This document shows, one piece after another, positions 35,946 through 43,829 of a stretch of DNA of 64,000 bases. Position 1 is the stretch's first letter, and each line of letters begins with the position of its first letter. This stretch comes from JAEUSG01 sp964590225 (lineage in GTDB: Bacteria > Fibrobacterota > OXYB2-FULL-49-7 > JAEUSG01), in contig CAZPWS010000002.1 of NCBI GenBank assembly GCA_964590225.1, forward strand, positions 105,660 through 169,659. Direction: 5' to 3'. The position numbers and the translations under genes are program-made. Below the pieces are notes generated by a model, which worked only from the letters and a program-made list of their open reading frames with translations, made no database searches and was not told where the DNA came from.

Positions 35946-36800
35946 CTAAATAGCATGAGCGTATTCTAAGATCTTATCCGTTTCTGTTTCACTAAGAACA
36001 GAAATATTCATTTTTATATACTTCTCATATACTTCGTGATAAGCATCGTTTTTTTTCTTCTCTTCCGGTGGACGAACAACAAAAAGCATCTGCTCTGGTA
36101 ATGCATCTATTTTCTTCAACTGTTCCAGCCTAAATCTCCACCTGTCGCCATACTCAAGAATCTGCGTAGTATCTTTCTTATCAAAATAAAGTGGCTTTAT
36201 AGCTTTATAGTGTTTACCATTAGTTCTACTAATTCGATGAACAAAAGGTAATCTAACCTTATAAACATCGTCACCTATTGGCATAGATTTATAATACTGC
36301 ATGACATTCGACGCTTTGAATTGTTTTCGCAATCTGTCTGTCATAACCTTCTCTTGATAATCTTCGTGAATTGCGAATTGACGAGACACATAATACTCAA
36401 ACAAAACATCAACTTCCTGTTCGGGATTAAAAGAGCTTTTGGTTCTAATGTCGCCAAAACAAAAGATATTCTCGCGAGGCTTTGTGATTTCTTTAAAAAT
36501 GTTTAAGTAGTCGGTTTCTTTGAATTTGAGTAGTGTTTGACCAGCCGGAGAGTGGGTAGAGAGGGTAGCCTTTATTCTTCCCAATTCATTCACCAACTCT
36601 CTTCTACCGTTTGCATAGACATCAATTTCTAGTTCTGGAAAAAAACCACTTATTCGGTCTCTTCGCCTTGATTCTATCTTGAAGTCAAAAATTCCAAGTT
36701 CTGGACAACAGAGCGCAACGCCAATGTTGACAAACTCTTCCGTTTCTGGATATGGAAGGAACTTGACTACTGCATAATTAAAAACAAATCGTTTTTCCAT
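35946..36800 (-). CDS. DUF3037-domain protein
   Basis: 284 aa, cytoplasmic. The N-terminus (NYAVVKFLPYPETEEFVNIG, then VALCCPELGIFDFKI) is the DUF3037 signature. The remainder is mixed alpha/beta with a charged C-terminal half. The family often sits beside HipA-like kinase genes and its biochemical role is unknown. It starts 3 nt after the HipA-like stop; the ribosome site (AGGAGT) lies inside the end of that gene, so the two are translationally linked. A partner or target of the kinase is the natural inference. Confidence 0.75.
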   Translation of the reverse strand: MEKRFVFNYAVVKFLPYPETEEFVNIGVALCCPELGIFDFKIESRRRDRISGFFPELEIDVYANGRRELVNELGRIKATLSTHSPAGQTLLKFKETDYLNIFKEITKPRENIFCFGDIRTKSSFNPEQEVDVLFEYYVSRQFAIHEDYQEKVMTDRLRKQFKASNVMQYYKSMPIGDDVYKVRLPFVHRISRTNGKHYKAIKPLYFDKKDTTQILEYGDRWRFRLEQLKKIDALPEQMLFVVRPPEEKKKNDAYHEVYEKYIKMNISVLSETETDKILEYAHAI

Positions 36801-36803
36801 GTT

Positions 36804-37535
36804 TTAACTCCTGAATTCCGTCGGGATTTCAGAATACCTAGATAAGATACTCTTTATCATACCAAAATCAAATTGCTTCGATAAAATTGCATTTTCGACC
36901 CAACAATCTGGTAATTCAGACCAAATTTTTCCCAACTGTTCAAAAATCAGCTTGAATTCAAGTGTAATTTCGTCTAAAAATAAGTCTTGCATGTTCTCTA
37001 GAAAAGAAGAAAAAACATGATTTTGTCGAAATTTTGAAATTTTAAAATCATTCTCAAAGGACAAATTGTGGTCTATCACATAGACATTTTTTGAAGAAGC
37101 ACTCCAAAGCAAGTTTACATTTCCCCCTAATTGCCCAAGTGTTCGATCTTCGTTTTGGAGCCACCAGTCAAAAAGTGTCAGTTTTCTCATAAAACTTTCT
37201 TCAAGACCAGAAATATTTGAGAAAGCCAAATCCGTGGCATCCTGTATATGTAGAGATCCAAAACAAAACCCAGCACCCAAATCACTTATCTCTTTAAAGC
37301 TGCTATATTGTATCAACTCGTCGGGCACATAGACTTGTTCAAAAGCAGGAATTGGAAGATTGAGTTTTTGGGCAATTCTACCTGCGAGCCACTCACGGCA
37401 AAGTGCAACTTTGCCTGCACCGTTACCTTTCACCCAGTAAAGGTTGTCATCATCTCCTCGACATAGAAATGGTCTTGTTGCCCCCTGTCTGGCTCTACGA
37501 GATATTTCTATTATTGTAATGGGCTTAATAGGCAT
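36804..37535 (-). CDS. Short HipA-like kinase-fold protein
   Basis: 243 aa. It shows a HipA-type kinase pattern: a basic N-terminal lobe (LYWVKGNG ... LCREWLAGRIAQKLNLPIP), catalytic-loop-like FDWWLQNEDRTLGQLGGNVN with D130 and N139, and a metal-binding-like VIDHNLSF with D155. It is shorter than canonical HipA (about 440 aa) and has no adjacent HipB-type helix-turn-helix antitoxin. Instead it is paired with DUF3037 (3 nt) and preceded by DUF5131. A protein-kinase-like role in a toxin-antitoxin or defence module is inferred. Confidence 0.7.
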   Translation of the reverse strand: MPIKPITIIEISRRARQGATRPFLCRGDDDNLYWVKGNGAGKVALCREWLAGRIAQKLNLPIPAFEQVYVPDELIQYSSFKEISDLGAGFCFGSLHIQDATDLAFSNISGLEESFMRKLTLFDWWLQNEDRTLGQLGGNVNLLWSASSKNVYVIDHNLSFENDFKISKFRQNHVFSSFLENMQDLFLDEITLEFKLIFEQLGKIWSELPDCWVENAILSKQFDFGMIKSILSRYSEIPTEFRS

Positions 37536-37570
37536 TACTCTTCTTTCTTCTCTTCTTCGGCTTTTCTTTG

Positions 37571-38320
37571 TCAGCTAAAATAAGCAATCCTTTTTTCATT
37601 ACCACCAATCAATGGCATTTGATTCCAGAACTTACCATCTAGCAATCTTCCAGCCTTTTTCTTTTTTACTCCACCCCATTGCTTAAAGAAAAATGGAGTT
37701 TTTTGCTGGATACAAGCGTTTCTAATGTTTCTTACCCAATCGGGCTCCACTTCTCTAGCACCAGGACCGGACTCGCCTCCTGCAATGACCCAATCAATTT
37801 TATTTAGATTAATTTTCTCAAATCCACTCAATAGTGGTTCCATCGATAAAAACTTAATAGAAGCGTGAGTCTTTCTTAGGTCATCTATTCTATCTAAGTG
37901 CTTATTAGTTTCAACAGTAACTCCCATCCAAATATTTGGTTGCCATTCCAACTGTTTATCCAATTTTAAAAGACGATCGGATCTCTTAGTAAGCACTTGG
38001 AATCGGTGCCAATGTGCCTGTTTCATAACCTCGAAGATTCTGAAAATAAATTCGTTTGGCACTTCTTCGTGAAAAAGGTCGCTCATTGAGTTTACGAAAA
38101 TTGTTTGTGGTTTTTTCCATGATAGTGGCAAATACAAAGAGCCGCTATGAGTTTGTACCTTGAAACCATATCGATAATTTTGCTGCCCCATGGCTTTTAA
38201 ACGATTTGCCATGCGTTCCGCGTAGCAGTTTTTGCAGCCTGTACTAATTTTTGAGCAACCTGTTACAGGATTCCATGTGCTTTCTGTCCATTCGATTTTG
38301 CTTTTTTTGTACATAGACAA
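37571..38320 (-). CDS. DUF5131 (phage Gp37/Gp68-type, three-Cys-motif) protein
   Basis: 249 aa. The N-terminus has the three-cysteine motif in WNPVTGCSKISTGCKNCYAE (C22, C29, C32), reminiscent of a radical-SAM or metal cluster site. The rest is TIM-barrel-like (FVNSMSDLFHEEVP, WMGVTVETNKHLDRI, WVIAGGESGPGAREVEPDWV). The family is common in phages and mobile islands; its reaction is unknown. The usual TcmP partner gene is not present here; HipA-like and DUF3037 genes follow instead. A truncated second copy lies at 35782-35901. Confidence 0.8.
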   Translation of the reverse strand: MSMYKKSKIEWTESTWNPVTGCSKISTGCKNCYAERMANRLKAMGQQNYRYGFKVQTHSGSLYLPLSWKKPQTIFVNSMSDLFHEEVPNEFIFRIFEVMKQAHWHRFQVLTKRSDRLLKLDKQLEWQPNIWMGVTVETNKHLDRIDDLRKTHASIKFLSMEPLLSGFEKINLNKIDWVIAGGESGPGAREVEPDWVRNIRNACIQQKTPFFFKQWGGVKKKKAGRLLDGKFWNQMPLIGGNEKRIAYFS

Positions 38321-38366
38321 CTAAATTCTTCTATTCAAACTCAAATGCAGGTGACCCACCCCAATT

Positions 38367-38392
38367 TCCCCTCCCTACAAGTAGGGAGGGGA
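38367..38392. terminator. Perfect inverted repeat between the DUF5131 and MmeI-like genes
   Basis: TCCCCTCCCTAC and its exact reverse complement are separated by two bases (12-bp arms; a 4-base loop is realistic). It sits in the 95-bp gap between two minus-strand genes. There is no clear T-run on the minus-strand 3-prime side, so it may be a terminator, an RNA-processing hairpin or an island-specific repeat. Confidence 0.5.
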
Positions 38393-38415
38393 CTATATGT
38401 TCAATCATGACGATT

Positions 38416-41190
38416 TTATCGCAATTTTCTCTTTGAACTATTCTTCGGCTTCTCCTCATCCGCAAAGAGCGTCAACCCTTTTGTGTACTTCTCGTACAGC
38501 TCAAACAGAAATTCTATCCGTTCAAGCTCGCTTCCAAAAGGTTTAGACCTGTAACACTTATCAACTGTTGCATCTAATTTTCTGTGGGCATCGGTTAGAA
38601 CTTTTGGCATGGTGTTTGGGTCGTAGAGATCGGCTAATGAGCTATCGGGGAATTTCTCTCTAGCGTCGAGTACTGCTTGTGCGGCTTTTTCTACAGCTTG
38701 CTTTTGGGCTGCTGTTGGGTTTTCCGGCCAGGGGTAATTGTTGTAAACAATGGAATTGGAGTAGCGATAATCACTTTTCAATCTTCCACATGTGTATCGC
38801 ATCCAAGCGTTATGCATCACACTGGTTAAAACTCCGAAATGATATTGTCTTGCTCCTGGTATAATTAAACAGAGATTGCTAGCAATAGTCGTTTTTGGCA
38901 TGAAACCAATTGGTATATATTCCCTGCGTTCCGAAGAAACGCTTGGTATTAATAAATAAGGTTTCTCCTCATGACTTGTGAATGCAAAGAGTCCTGGTGT
39001 TCGAGACAGTTCTTGAGTTGCTGCTCTTTTGCTACTCAGCCTAAATTCTTTTACTTGTTTAATTCGCATTGTGATAAATTCAGAATCTTTTAATTCTTTT
39101 GGAGTAGCATTTTTTAGCCATAAACAATATCTTTTGATTCGATTAATAAATTCCTCTGATCCGAGAAAAAGACGAATATGTTTTGAAAGAGTCGGTTCCT
39201 TTTTGATCGCTTCTTTCCTTTCGTCAAATGTAAGTATTAATCCGCCACCATCAATTGGCTGGTTTCCAAACTTAATTTTAGGAACATCATTTATTGGTTC
39301 TCGGCGATTTTGAATAATAATATCCTTAAAGTCAACTAGATATCCATTGATGTTTTTTGCTTTTACCTCTGTTGGTTCGCCTGCAATATCAGAGTAAACA
39401 AAAAGCCTTTTTACAGGTATGTCACCATATCCCCATCCAATTATTACAACATGAACAGCAGCCTTACCTTTTGCCTCATTCGACCATTTAAAAGTACGGT
39501 GCGCAAAATAAATTTTGATACCACAGCCAAAAAGATAAGCCCAAAGCGCCCCCGTCTGCTCACCCTGAGTTAACGAATTTGTTGATACAAATGCAACTCG
39601 AATTATGGAGCCTTTTATAAAATTAGCAGTCTTAACATACCAGCAACCTACATAGTCAAGCAATCCGCCACTTTCAATGCCTCTAAAAATAAGTTCTGTA
39701 TCTTTCCGCTGTTCTTCGTTTAAAAATTTAGCTCCCACAAACGGTGGATTACCAAGTATATAACTCAATCTTTCCGGCGGAATAATCTCCTTCCAGTCCA
39801 ATTGAAGAGCATTCCCCTGAATAATATGCGGCGTTGAAGTAAGCGGTAAACGAATAATGTACTCACCAAAAGCTTCAGACATCTTCACATTCATAATATG
39901 ATCCATTATCCAAAGCGCAGTACGGGCAATTTGAGCAGGAAACTCCTCAATTTCTATCCCGTACATATTGTCAACATCAATCCCCCGATAATAATTAAGA
40001 TTGAAATATTTACTTCCGTCAATTTTATGAATAGCCTTATGAATCTCTATCTCCAACAACCTAAGTTCCCTATACGCGAGTATCAAAAAGTTACCACAGC
40101 CGCACGCGGGATCGAGTAGTCTGATTTCCTTTATTTTCTCAAGAAGCTTCTGTAACGGTTCCTTTTTGCCCTGTCGCTTCGCCTTAACAAACTCTTCCTG
40201 TAAATCATCAAGGAAGAGTCCGTGCACCGTTTTAAGAATGTTTTTTTCCGATGTATAATGCGCCCCAAGATTTCTCCGTGCTTCGGGATCCATAACCGAC
40301 TGAAAGAGACTGCCGAAGATTGCCGGACTAACAGCACTCCAGTCAAAATGAGCGCATGCAAAAAGTTTCTCTTTAAGTGCTTTGTCAAAAACAGGAATAG
40401 GAATTGACTCTTCAAAGAGCTTGCCATTTACATAAGGAAATTCAGTCAGATCTTCATCAAGATTTTTTTGACATTTATCTTGTGGTGTGTTCAGAATCTG
40501 GAAAATTTCAGCGAGCCTTGAACCGAGATTTTTCCCGTCATCGTCTGTTTTGGCTTCGAGAAACAGAGAGAGATGATCTTTTTTAAAGATACCGGTATCA
40601 TCAGCAAAGAAACAGAACATGAGCCTGACAAGCAATAACTGAAGTGGGTGGCCATCGTAACCGGATTTCTTAAGACCATCATAAACAGCGCCCATTCGCT
40701 CTGCTGCTTTGATATTTACAGGATCTTCGTCCTTATATGTCCGCTGTTCATAGCCAAGAATGAAATTGAATAAGTGCAGTTTTTCGTGAAGTTCAGGTAG
40801 CGTAAATTCATGCGTAACGCGTTGACTTAAGTCTATTAGCTTGAATTTCTTGAAGTCGCAAACCATAACAAAACGGGGCAGTGCCGAGTCCAAAAAGTCT
40901 GTAGAGCAGCAATAGTCAAGTGCCTGCTTGAGTGCTTCGTCCAAATCTTTTCCGGCGCTCTTATGTTCAATTAAAAGTGTTCCCGGCCAGAAGAAATCGA
41001 CAAAACCTGTTGTTCCCTTTAGCGTTTTCGCCCGTTCTTCAAAGACGCCAACTTTTCTTGCACTTATTCCCCAAATGGCAAAAAAATCACGCCAAAAATT
41101 CTGCGCTTCACTTTTTTCATTGTGATCGTCGGCGTGTTCCCTGATAAATTCTATTGCGTTTCGTTTAATCTCGTTTAGGGTAAGGCTCAT
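38416..41190 (-). CDS. MmeI-like single-chain restriction-modification enzyme (type IIL/IIG)
   Basis: 924 aa, close to MmeI in length. An N-terminal nuclease motif D65-X9-E75-H-K77 (VDFFWPGTLLIEHK) has the MmeI-type D-X9-E-X-K spacing. A central N6-adenine methyltransferase domain has DPACGCGNF (360-368) and NPPF (481-484), and a C-terminal target-recognition region contains IVYNNYPWPENP. Such enzymes methylate one strand of their site and cut about 20 bp away, acting as one-gene defence systems. It is the first minus-strand gene of the island. All motifs appear intact, so it is probably active. Confidence 0.88.
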   Translation of the reverse strand: MSLTLNEIKRNAIEFIREHADDHNEKSEAQNFWRDFFAIWGISARKVGVFEERAKTLKGTTGFVDFFWPGTLLIEHKSAGKDLDEALKQALDYCCSTDFLDSALPRFVMVCDFKKFKLIDLSQRVTHEFTLPELHEKLHLFNFILGYEQRTYKDEDPVNIKAAERMGAVYDGLKKSGYDGHPLQLLLVRLMFCFFADDTGIFKKDHLSLFLEAKTDDDGKNLGSRLAEIFQILNTPQDKCQKNLDEDLTEFPYVNGKLFEESIPIPVFDKALKEKLFACAHFDWSAVSPAIFGSLFQSVMDPEARRNLGAHYTSEKNILKTVHGLFLDDLQEEFVKAKRQGKKEPLQKLLEKIKEIRLLDPACGCGNFLILAYRELRLLEIEIHKAIHKIDGSKYFNLNYYRGIDVDNMYGIEIEEFPAQIARTALWIMDHIMNVKMSEAFGEYIIRLPLTSTPHIIQGNALQLDWKEIIPPERLSYILGNPPFVGAKFLNEEQRKDTELIFRGIESGGLLDYVGCWYVKTANFIKGSIIRVAFVSTNSLTQGEQTGALWAYLFGCGIKIYFAHRTFKWSNEAKGKAAVHVVIIGWGYGDIPVKRLFVYSDIAGEPTEVKAKNINGYLVDFKDIIIQNRREPINDVPKIKFGNQPIDGGGLILTFDERKEAIKKEPTLSKHIRLFLGSEEFINRIKRYCLWLKNATPKELKDSEFITMRIKQVKEFRLSSKRAATQELSRTPGLFAFTSHEEKPYLLIPSVSSERREYIPIGFMPKTTIASNLCLIIPGARQYHFGVLTSVMHNAWMRYTCGRLKSDYRYSNSIVYNNYPWPENPTAAQKQAVEKAAQAVLDAREKFPDSSLADLYDPNTMPKVLTDAHRKLDATVDKCYRSKPFGSELERIEFLFELYEKYTKGLTLFADEEKPKNSSKRKLR

Positions 41191-41327
41191 AAGTTTATTC
41201 GGTAATTAACATCAATATATCATGTCAATTCTTCCAAAAACAACCATCTTCTTCTGTCGATATCCTCTACCCTTATTGGAATATCTACCGCTTGTGGTGA
41301 GCTTGACTAACTATAGAAACGAATCTT

Positions 41328-41384
41328 TGATATATTACGGCAGAGAATTAACTGCGTTTCATTGAAAACCTAAACATTGTATAT
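41328..41384 (+). repeat. Degenerate copy of the regulator 3-prime end beyond the island
   Basis: Repeats 35662-35696 and 35740-35761 in order, with the intervening 43 bases deleted. It lies in a 256-bp gap (41191-41446) in which I see no other gene. It marks the far side of the 35.8-41.2 kb island and is in the same orientation as the intact gene. Confidence 0.7.
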
Positions 41385-41446
41385 ATAGTTGCTTAGAAAT
41401 TATCTTCGATTACTACATGGTTTAATTTCTTCAAAAAGGATTTACA

Positions 41447-42880
41447 ATGAAGATAAGTGCTCAAACTAAAATTATGGATGTAGTAAGCCAGCATGGCTTC
41501 GTTCTTGATTTTTTGATTACTCTTTCTCCGCGGTATAAACTTTTGAAAAACCCCATAGCGCGGAACACGGTGGGCAAGCTTGCTACTCTGGCACAGGCTG
41601 CATCAATAGGAGGCTTAAGTACAAATGAACTTATTACAAAAATAGCTACAGAAATTGAGAAAAAAACTGGTGGTGTGGTAGAAACCTTATTGTCGTCCGG
41701 TTCCTCTATCGATACACAGCCATTCAGCGATCCAGCGGCCAAACATGAAATGCTTAAAGCGATAATACGCCATCTTCACGACGGGGGCGATGTCGAAACA
41801 GCCAAAAGACAGTTTGCTGAGCTTGTCAAAGATATAGATGCTTCAGGAATTGCGGAGATGGAACAGAAATTAATTTCTGAAGGTATGCCGCACGAGGAAG
41901 TAAAAAGGCTTTGTGATGTACATGTGCAGGTTTTTAAAGAGACCATTGAGGTTAAAGATCCGCCTACTGTTCAGGACGGCCATCCAATATCATCTTTTAT
42001 GGCCGAGAACAGAGCACTTGAAGGTATTCTTGATAGGTTGAGCGAGGCTGCACAGCATCCCGCCCTTCGAGATAACATTGGAACGCTTCTTCATAGTTTA
42101 CAGAAAGTTAACATCCACTATCTCCGCAAAGAAAACCAGCTTTTTCCATTTTTGGAAAAATATGGGGTATCCGGTCCTTCGCAGGTAATGTGGTCGCTCG
42201 ATGATGATATCAGGGCGATGATAAAAAGTGCAATAGCCGACCACGAAAAAGGAGATACCGCGAAATTGCTTAAAGATCTGCCGGTTATGGTGCAAGCGCT
42301 GAAGGATATGGTCTATAAAGAGGAAAGGATTCTCTTTCCTATGGCCATAGAAACGCTTTCTGATAGCGAGTGGAAAGAGATTGCTAAGGGAGAACAGGAG
42401 ATAGGTTACGCGTGGATAAAAGTTGAAACCGAAGCCATGTCGTTTACTCTTCCAATTGTTGAAAAAATGTTTTCGCTAAACATGGGGGAACTTGATACCG
42501 AACAGCTCAATTTGATGCTAACTACTCTCCCGATAGATATCTCTTTTGTGGACGAAAACGATGTTGTGCGCTATTATTCGGCATCGGCAGAGAGAATTTT
42601 CCCACGAAGCCCCGGAGTGATTGGTCGCAAGGTGCAAAACTGTCATCCTCCCAAAAGTATGCCACTTGTTCAACAGATCCTTGATGATTTTAGAAGCGGC
42701 AAACGAAAACATGCTGATTTTTGGCTCACTCTTAACGGAAAATTTATTCTTATCAGGTATATTGCCATGAGAAACGGATCTGGTCAATACCGTGGGTGTC
42801 TGGAAGTTTCGCAGGATGTTACAACAATTCGCGCCTTATCTGGTGAAAAGCGGCTGCTTGAAGGTGTCAGTCTTCAATAG
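41447..42880 (+). CDS. DUF1858/DUF438/hemerythrin/PAS protein
   Basis: 477 aa. Order of domains: DUF1858-like (about 1-65), DUF438 (about 90-155), hemerythrin HHE region (about 178-320, with INIHYLRKEN-type and YKEERILFPMA metal-ligand segments), and a PAS domain (about 355-470, LPIDISFVDENDVVRYYSAS). This arrangement is known from anaerobes as a probable O2/NO or redox sensor in the cytoplasm. There is no output domain. It converges on vapC with a 14-nt overlap of the coding ends. Confidence 0.85.
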   Translation: MKISAQTKIMDVVSQHGFVLDFLITLSPRYKLLKNPIARNTVGKLATLAQAASIGGLSTNELITKIATEIEKKTGGVVETLLSSGSSIDTQPFSDPAAKHEMLKAIIRHLHDGGDVETAKRQFAELVKDIDASGIAEMEQKLISEGMPHEEVKRLCDVHVQVFKETIEVKDPPTVQDGHPISSFMAENRALEGILDRLSEAAQHPALRDNIGTLLHSLQKVNIHYLRKENQLFPFLEKYGVSGPSQVMWSLDDDIRAMIKSAIADHEKGDTAKLLKDLPVMVQALKDMVYKEERILFPMAIETLSDSEWKEIAKGEQEIGYAWIKVETEAMSFTLPIVEKMFSLNMGELDTEQLNLMLTTLPIDISFVDENDVVRYYSASAERIFPRSPGVIGRKVQNCHPPKSMPLVQQILDDFRSGKRKHADFWLTLNGKFILIRYIAMRNGSGQYRGCLEVSQDVTTIRALSGEKRLLEGVSLQ

Positions 42881-43304
42881 GGTTTACAATGCGAAGATGT
42901 TTAAAGCGAAGAAAGTCACGGTCTGCTGAATAAAACAGTCTCACGCTGTGTTCTTGTAAAAGAGTTGCCAGCACGACATCTGAGACCATGCTTCCTCTGT
43001 AATACCCCTGTAAAAGTTCCTTTTTAAAAGATGGCCAGAAGAAGTCCGTTTCTGTAATCAGCCTTATTGTTGGATGGTTTAATAATGAGTCTAAAACTTC
43101 GACAGCCTGTGATGTGGAAAGTGGATTTGGCAAAATTCCACTGTGGGTTGTGAGTCTTAAAAAGGAGTGAACGACAGGCCAAGGCATAAACCAAGTTTCC
43201 GACGATTGGGCAATTTTTTCGACAAAGGATTTTGCTTTACGATGGTGTTCTGCAGAGGTATTAATGGCGTATATCAAAATGTTTGTATCGATTGAGAAGC
43301 TCAT
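42867..43304 (-). CDS. vapC: VapC-type PIN-domain toxin
   Basis: 145 aa PIN-domain ribonuclease with the N-terminal acidic residue in SIDTNILIYAIN (D6), the WPVVHSFLRLTTHSGI segment typical of the mycobacterial-type PIN toxin subgroup, and the C-terminal acidic cluster SDVVLATL ... YSADRDF. It would cleave tRNA or rRNA when freed from its antitoxin. It overlaps the antitoxin gene by 4 nt (ATGA), as usual for vapBC. Confidence 0.88.
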   Translation of the reverse strand: MSFSIDTNILIYAINTSAEHHRKAKSFVEKIAQSSETWFMPWPVVHSFLRLTTHSGILPNPLSTSQAVEVLDSLLNHPTIRLITETDFFWPSFKKELLQGYYRGSMVSDVVLATLLQEHSVRLFYSADRDFLRFKHLRIVNPIED

Positions 43305-43549
43305 AAGATTTTTTTCCCGAAGAGAGAAGATAGAGCTTCTTTGTCTTCGAGTGGAATCAGTGGTTTCCCCATATCATAGATGGGCAGGGAGAATGGTGTG
43401 TTTTTTAATTTCGATTCCATATTTACATTCTGTAAGCCAATGGATAATAATTCAGTAATGGTTTCGCCTAGTGTTTTGTGTTTATCGTGCGCCAGTTTTT
43501 TAGCCTGTTTTAGAACGGACTCATGAAGACAGAGAGTTGTTCGTGTCAT
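43301..43549 (-). CDS. vapB: VapB-type antitoxin
   Basis: 82 aa from the ATG at 43549, which has AAGGAG upstream; the frame extends further but without a better start. The N-terminus (MTRTTLCLHESVLKQAKKLA) is a ribbon-helix-helix DNA-binding segment, and the C-terminal half would wrap the toxin. It lies directly upstream of vapC with a 4-nt overlap. A perfect 20-bp palindrome 55 bp upstream is a good candidate for its own operator. Confidence 0.8.
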   Translation of the reverse strand: MTRTTLCLHESVLKQAKKLAHDKHKTLGETITELLSIGLQNVNMESKLKNTPFSLPIYDMGKPLIPLEDKEALSSLFGKKIL

Positions 43550-43604
43550 GACAATTGTCTCCTTCGTTCCAAATATAGAAAATAATTCATAGGTGTGCAA
43601 TAAA

Positions 43605-43624
43605 ATATTCATCATGATGAATAT
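43605..43624. promoter_or_regulatory. Perfect 20-bp palindrome upstream of vapBC
   Basis: ATATTCATCA followed directly by its reverse complement. It lies 55 bp before the vapB start, the usual position for the autoregulatory operator of a toxin-antitoxin operon. Confidence 0.6.
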
Positions 43625-43756
43625 GAAGTTTTTTATACCGCGTCCTCTCTAAATTCACACCTGATTGATATAAATGTTCGTGTTTTACAAAAACATGAAA
43701 GAATTGTCCTAAAAATAGCGTAGAAATTCATAGAGTTTATCTCTAAATCATGATAG

Positions 43757-43764
43757 ATATGGTA
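43757..43764 (+). promoter_or_regulatory. ATATGGTA motif upstream of locus C
   Basis: The same 8-mer as upstream of loci A and B and in the same orientation, here 66 bp before the start of the VVW-repeat gene. It overlaps the left arm of an inverted repeat at 43759-43783. Confidence 0.35.
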
Positions 43765-43783
43765 ATATTAAGACAATTACCAT
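43759..43783. promoter_or_regulatory. Inverted repeat ATGGTAAT-N9-ATTACCAT upstream of locus C
   Basis: Two perfect 8-bp arms separated by 9 bp in the 214-bp region between vapB and the locus C genes. Size and position suit a dimeric regulator site. No other feature was recognised in this gap. Confidence 0.45.
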
Positions 43784-43829
43784 AGCATTGCATTGAATTT
43801 AAGAATCAACACACATGAAGGAGCTTGTC

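Noticed and set aside
37571..38320. Classic three-Cys-motif/TcmP system
   Set aside because: No TcmP-like gene was found next to the DUF5131 gene; the neighbours are HipA-like and DUF3037.
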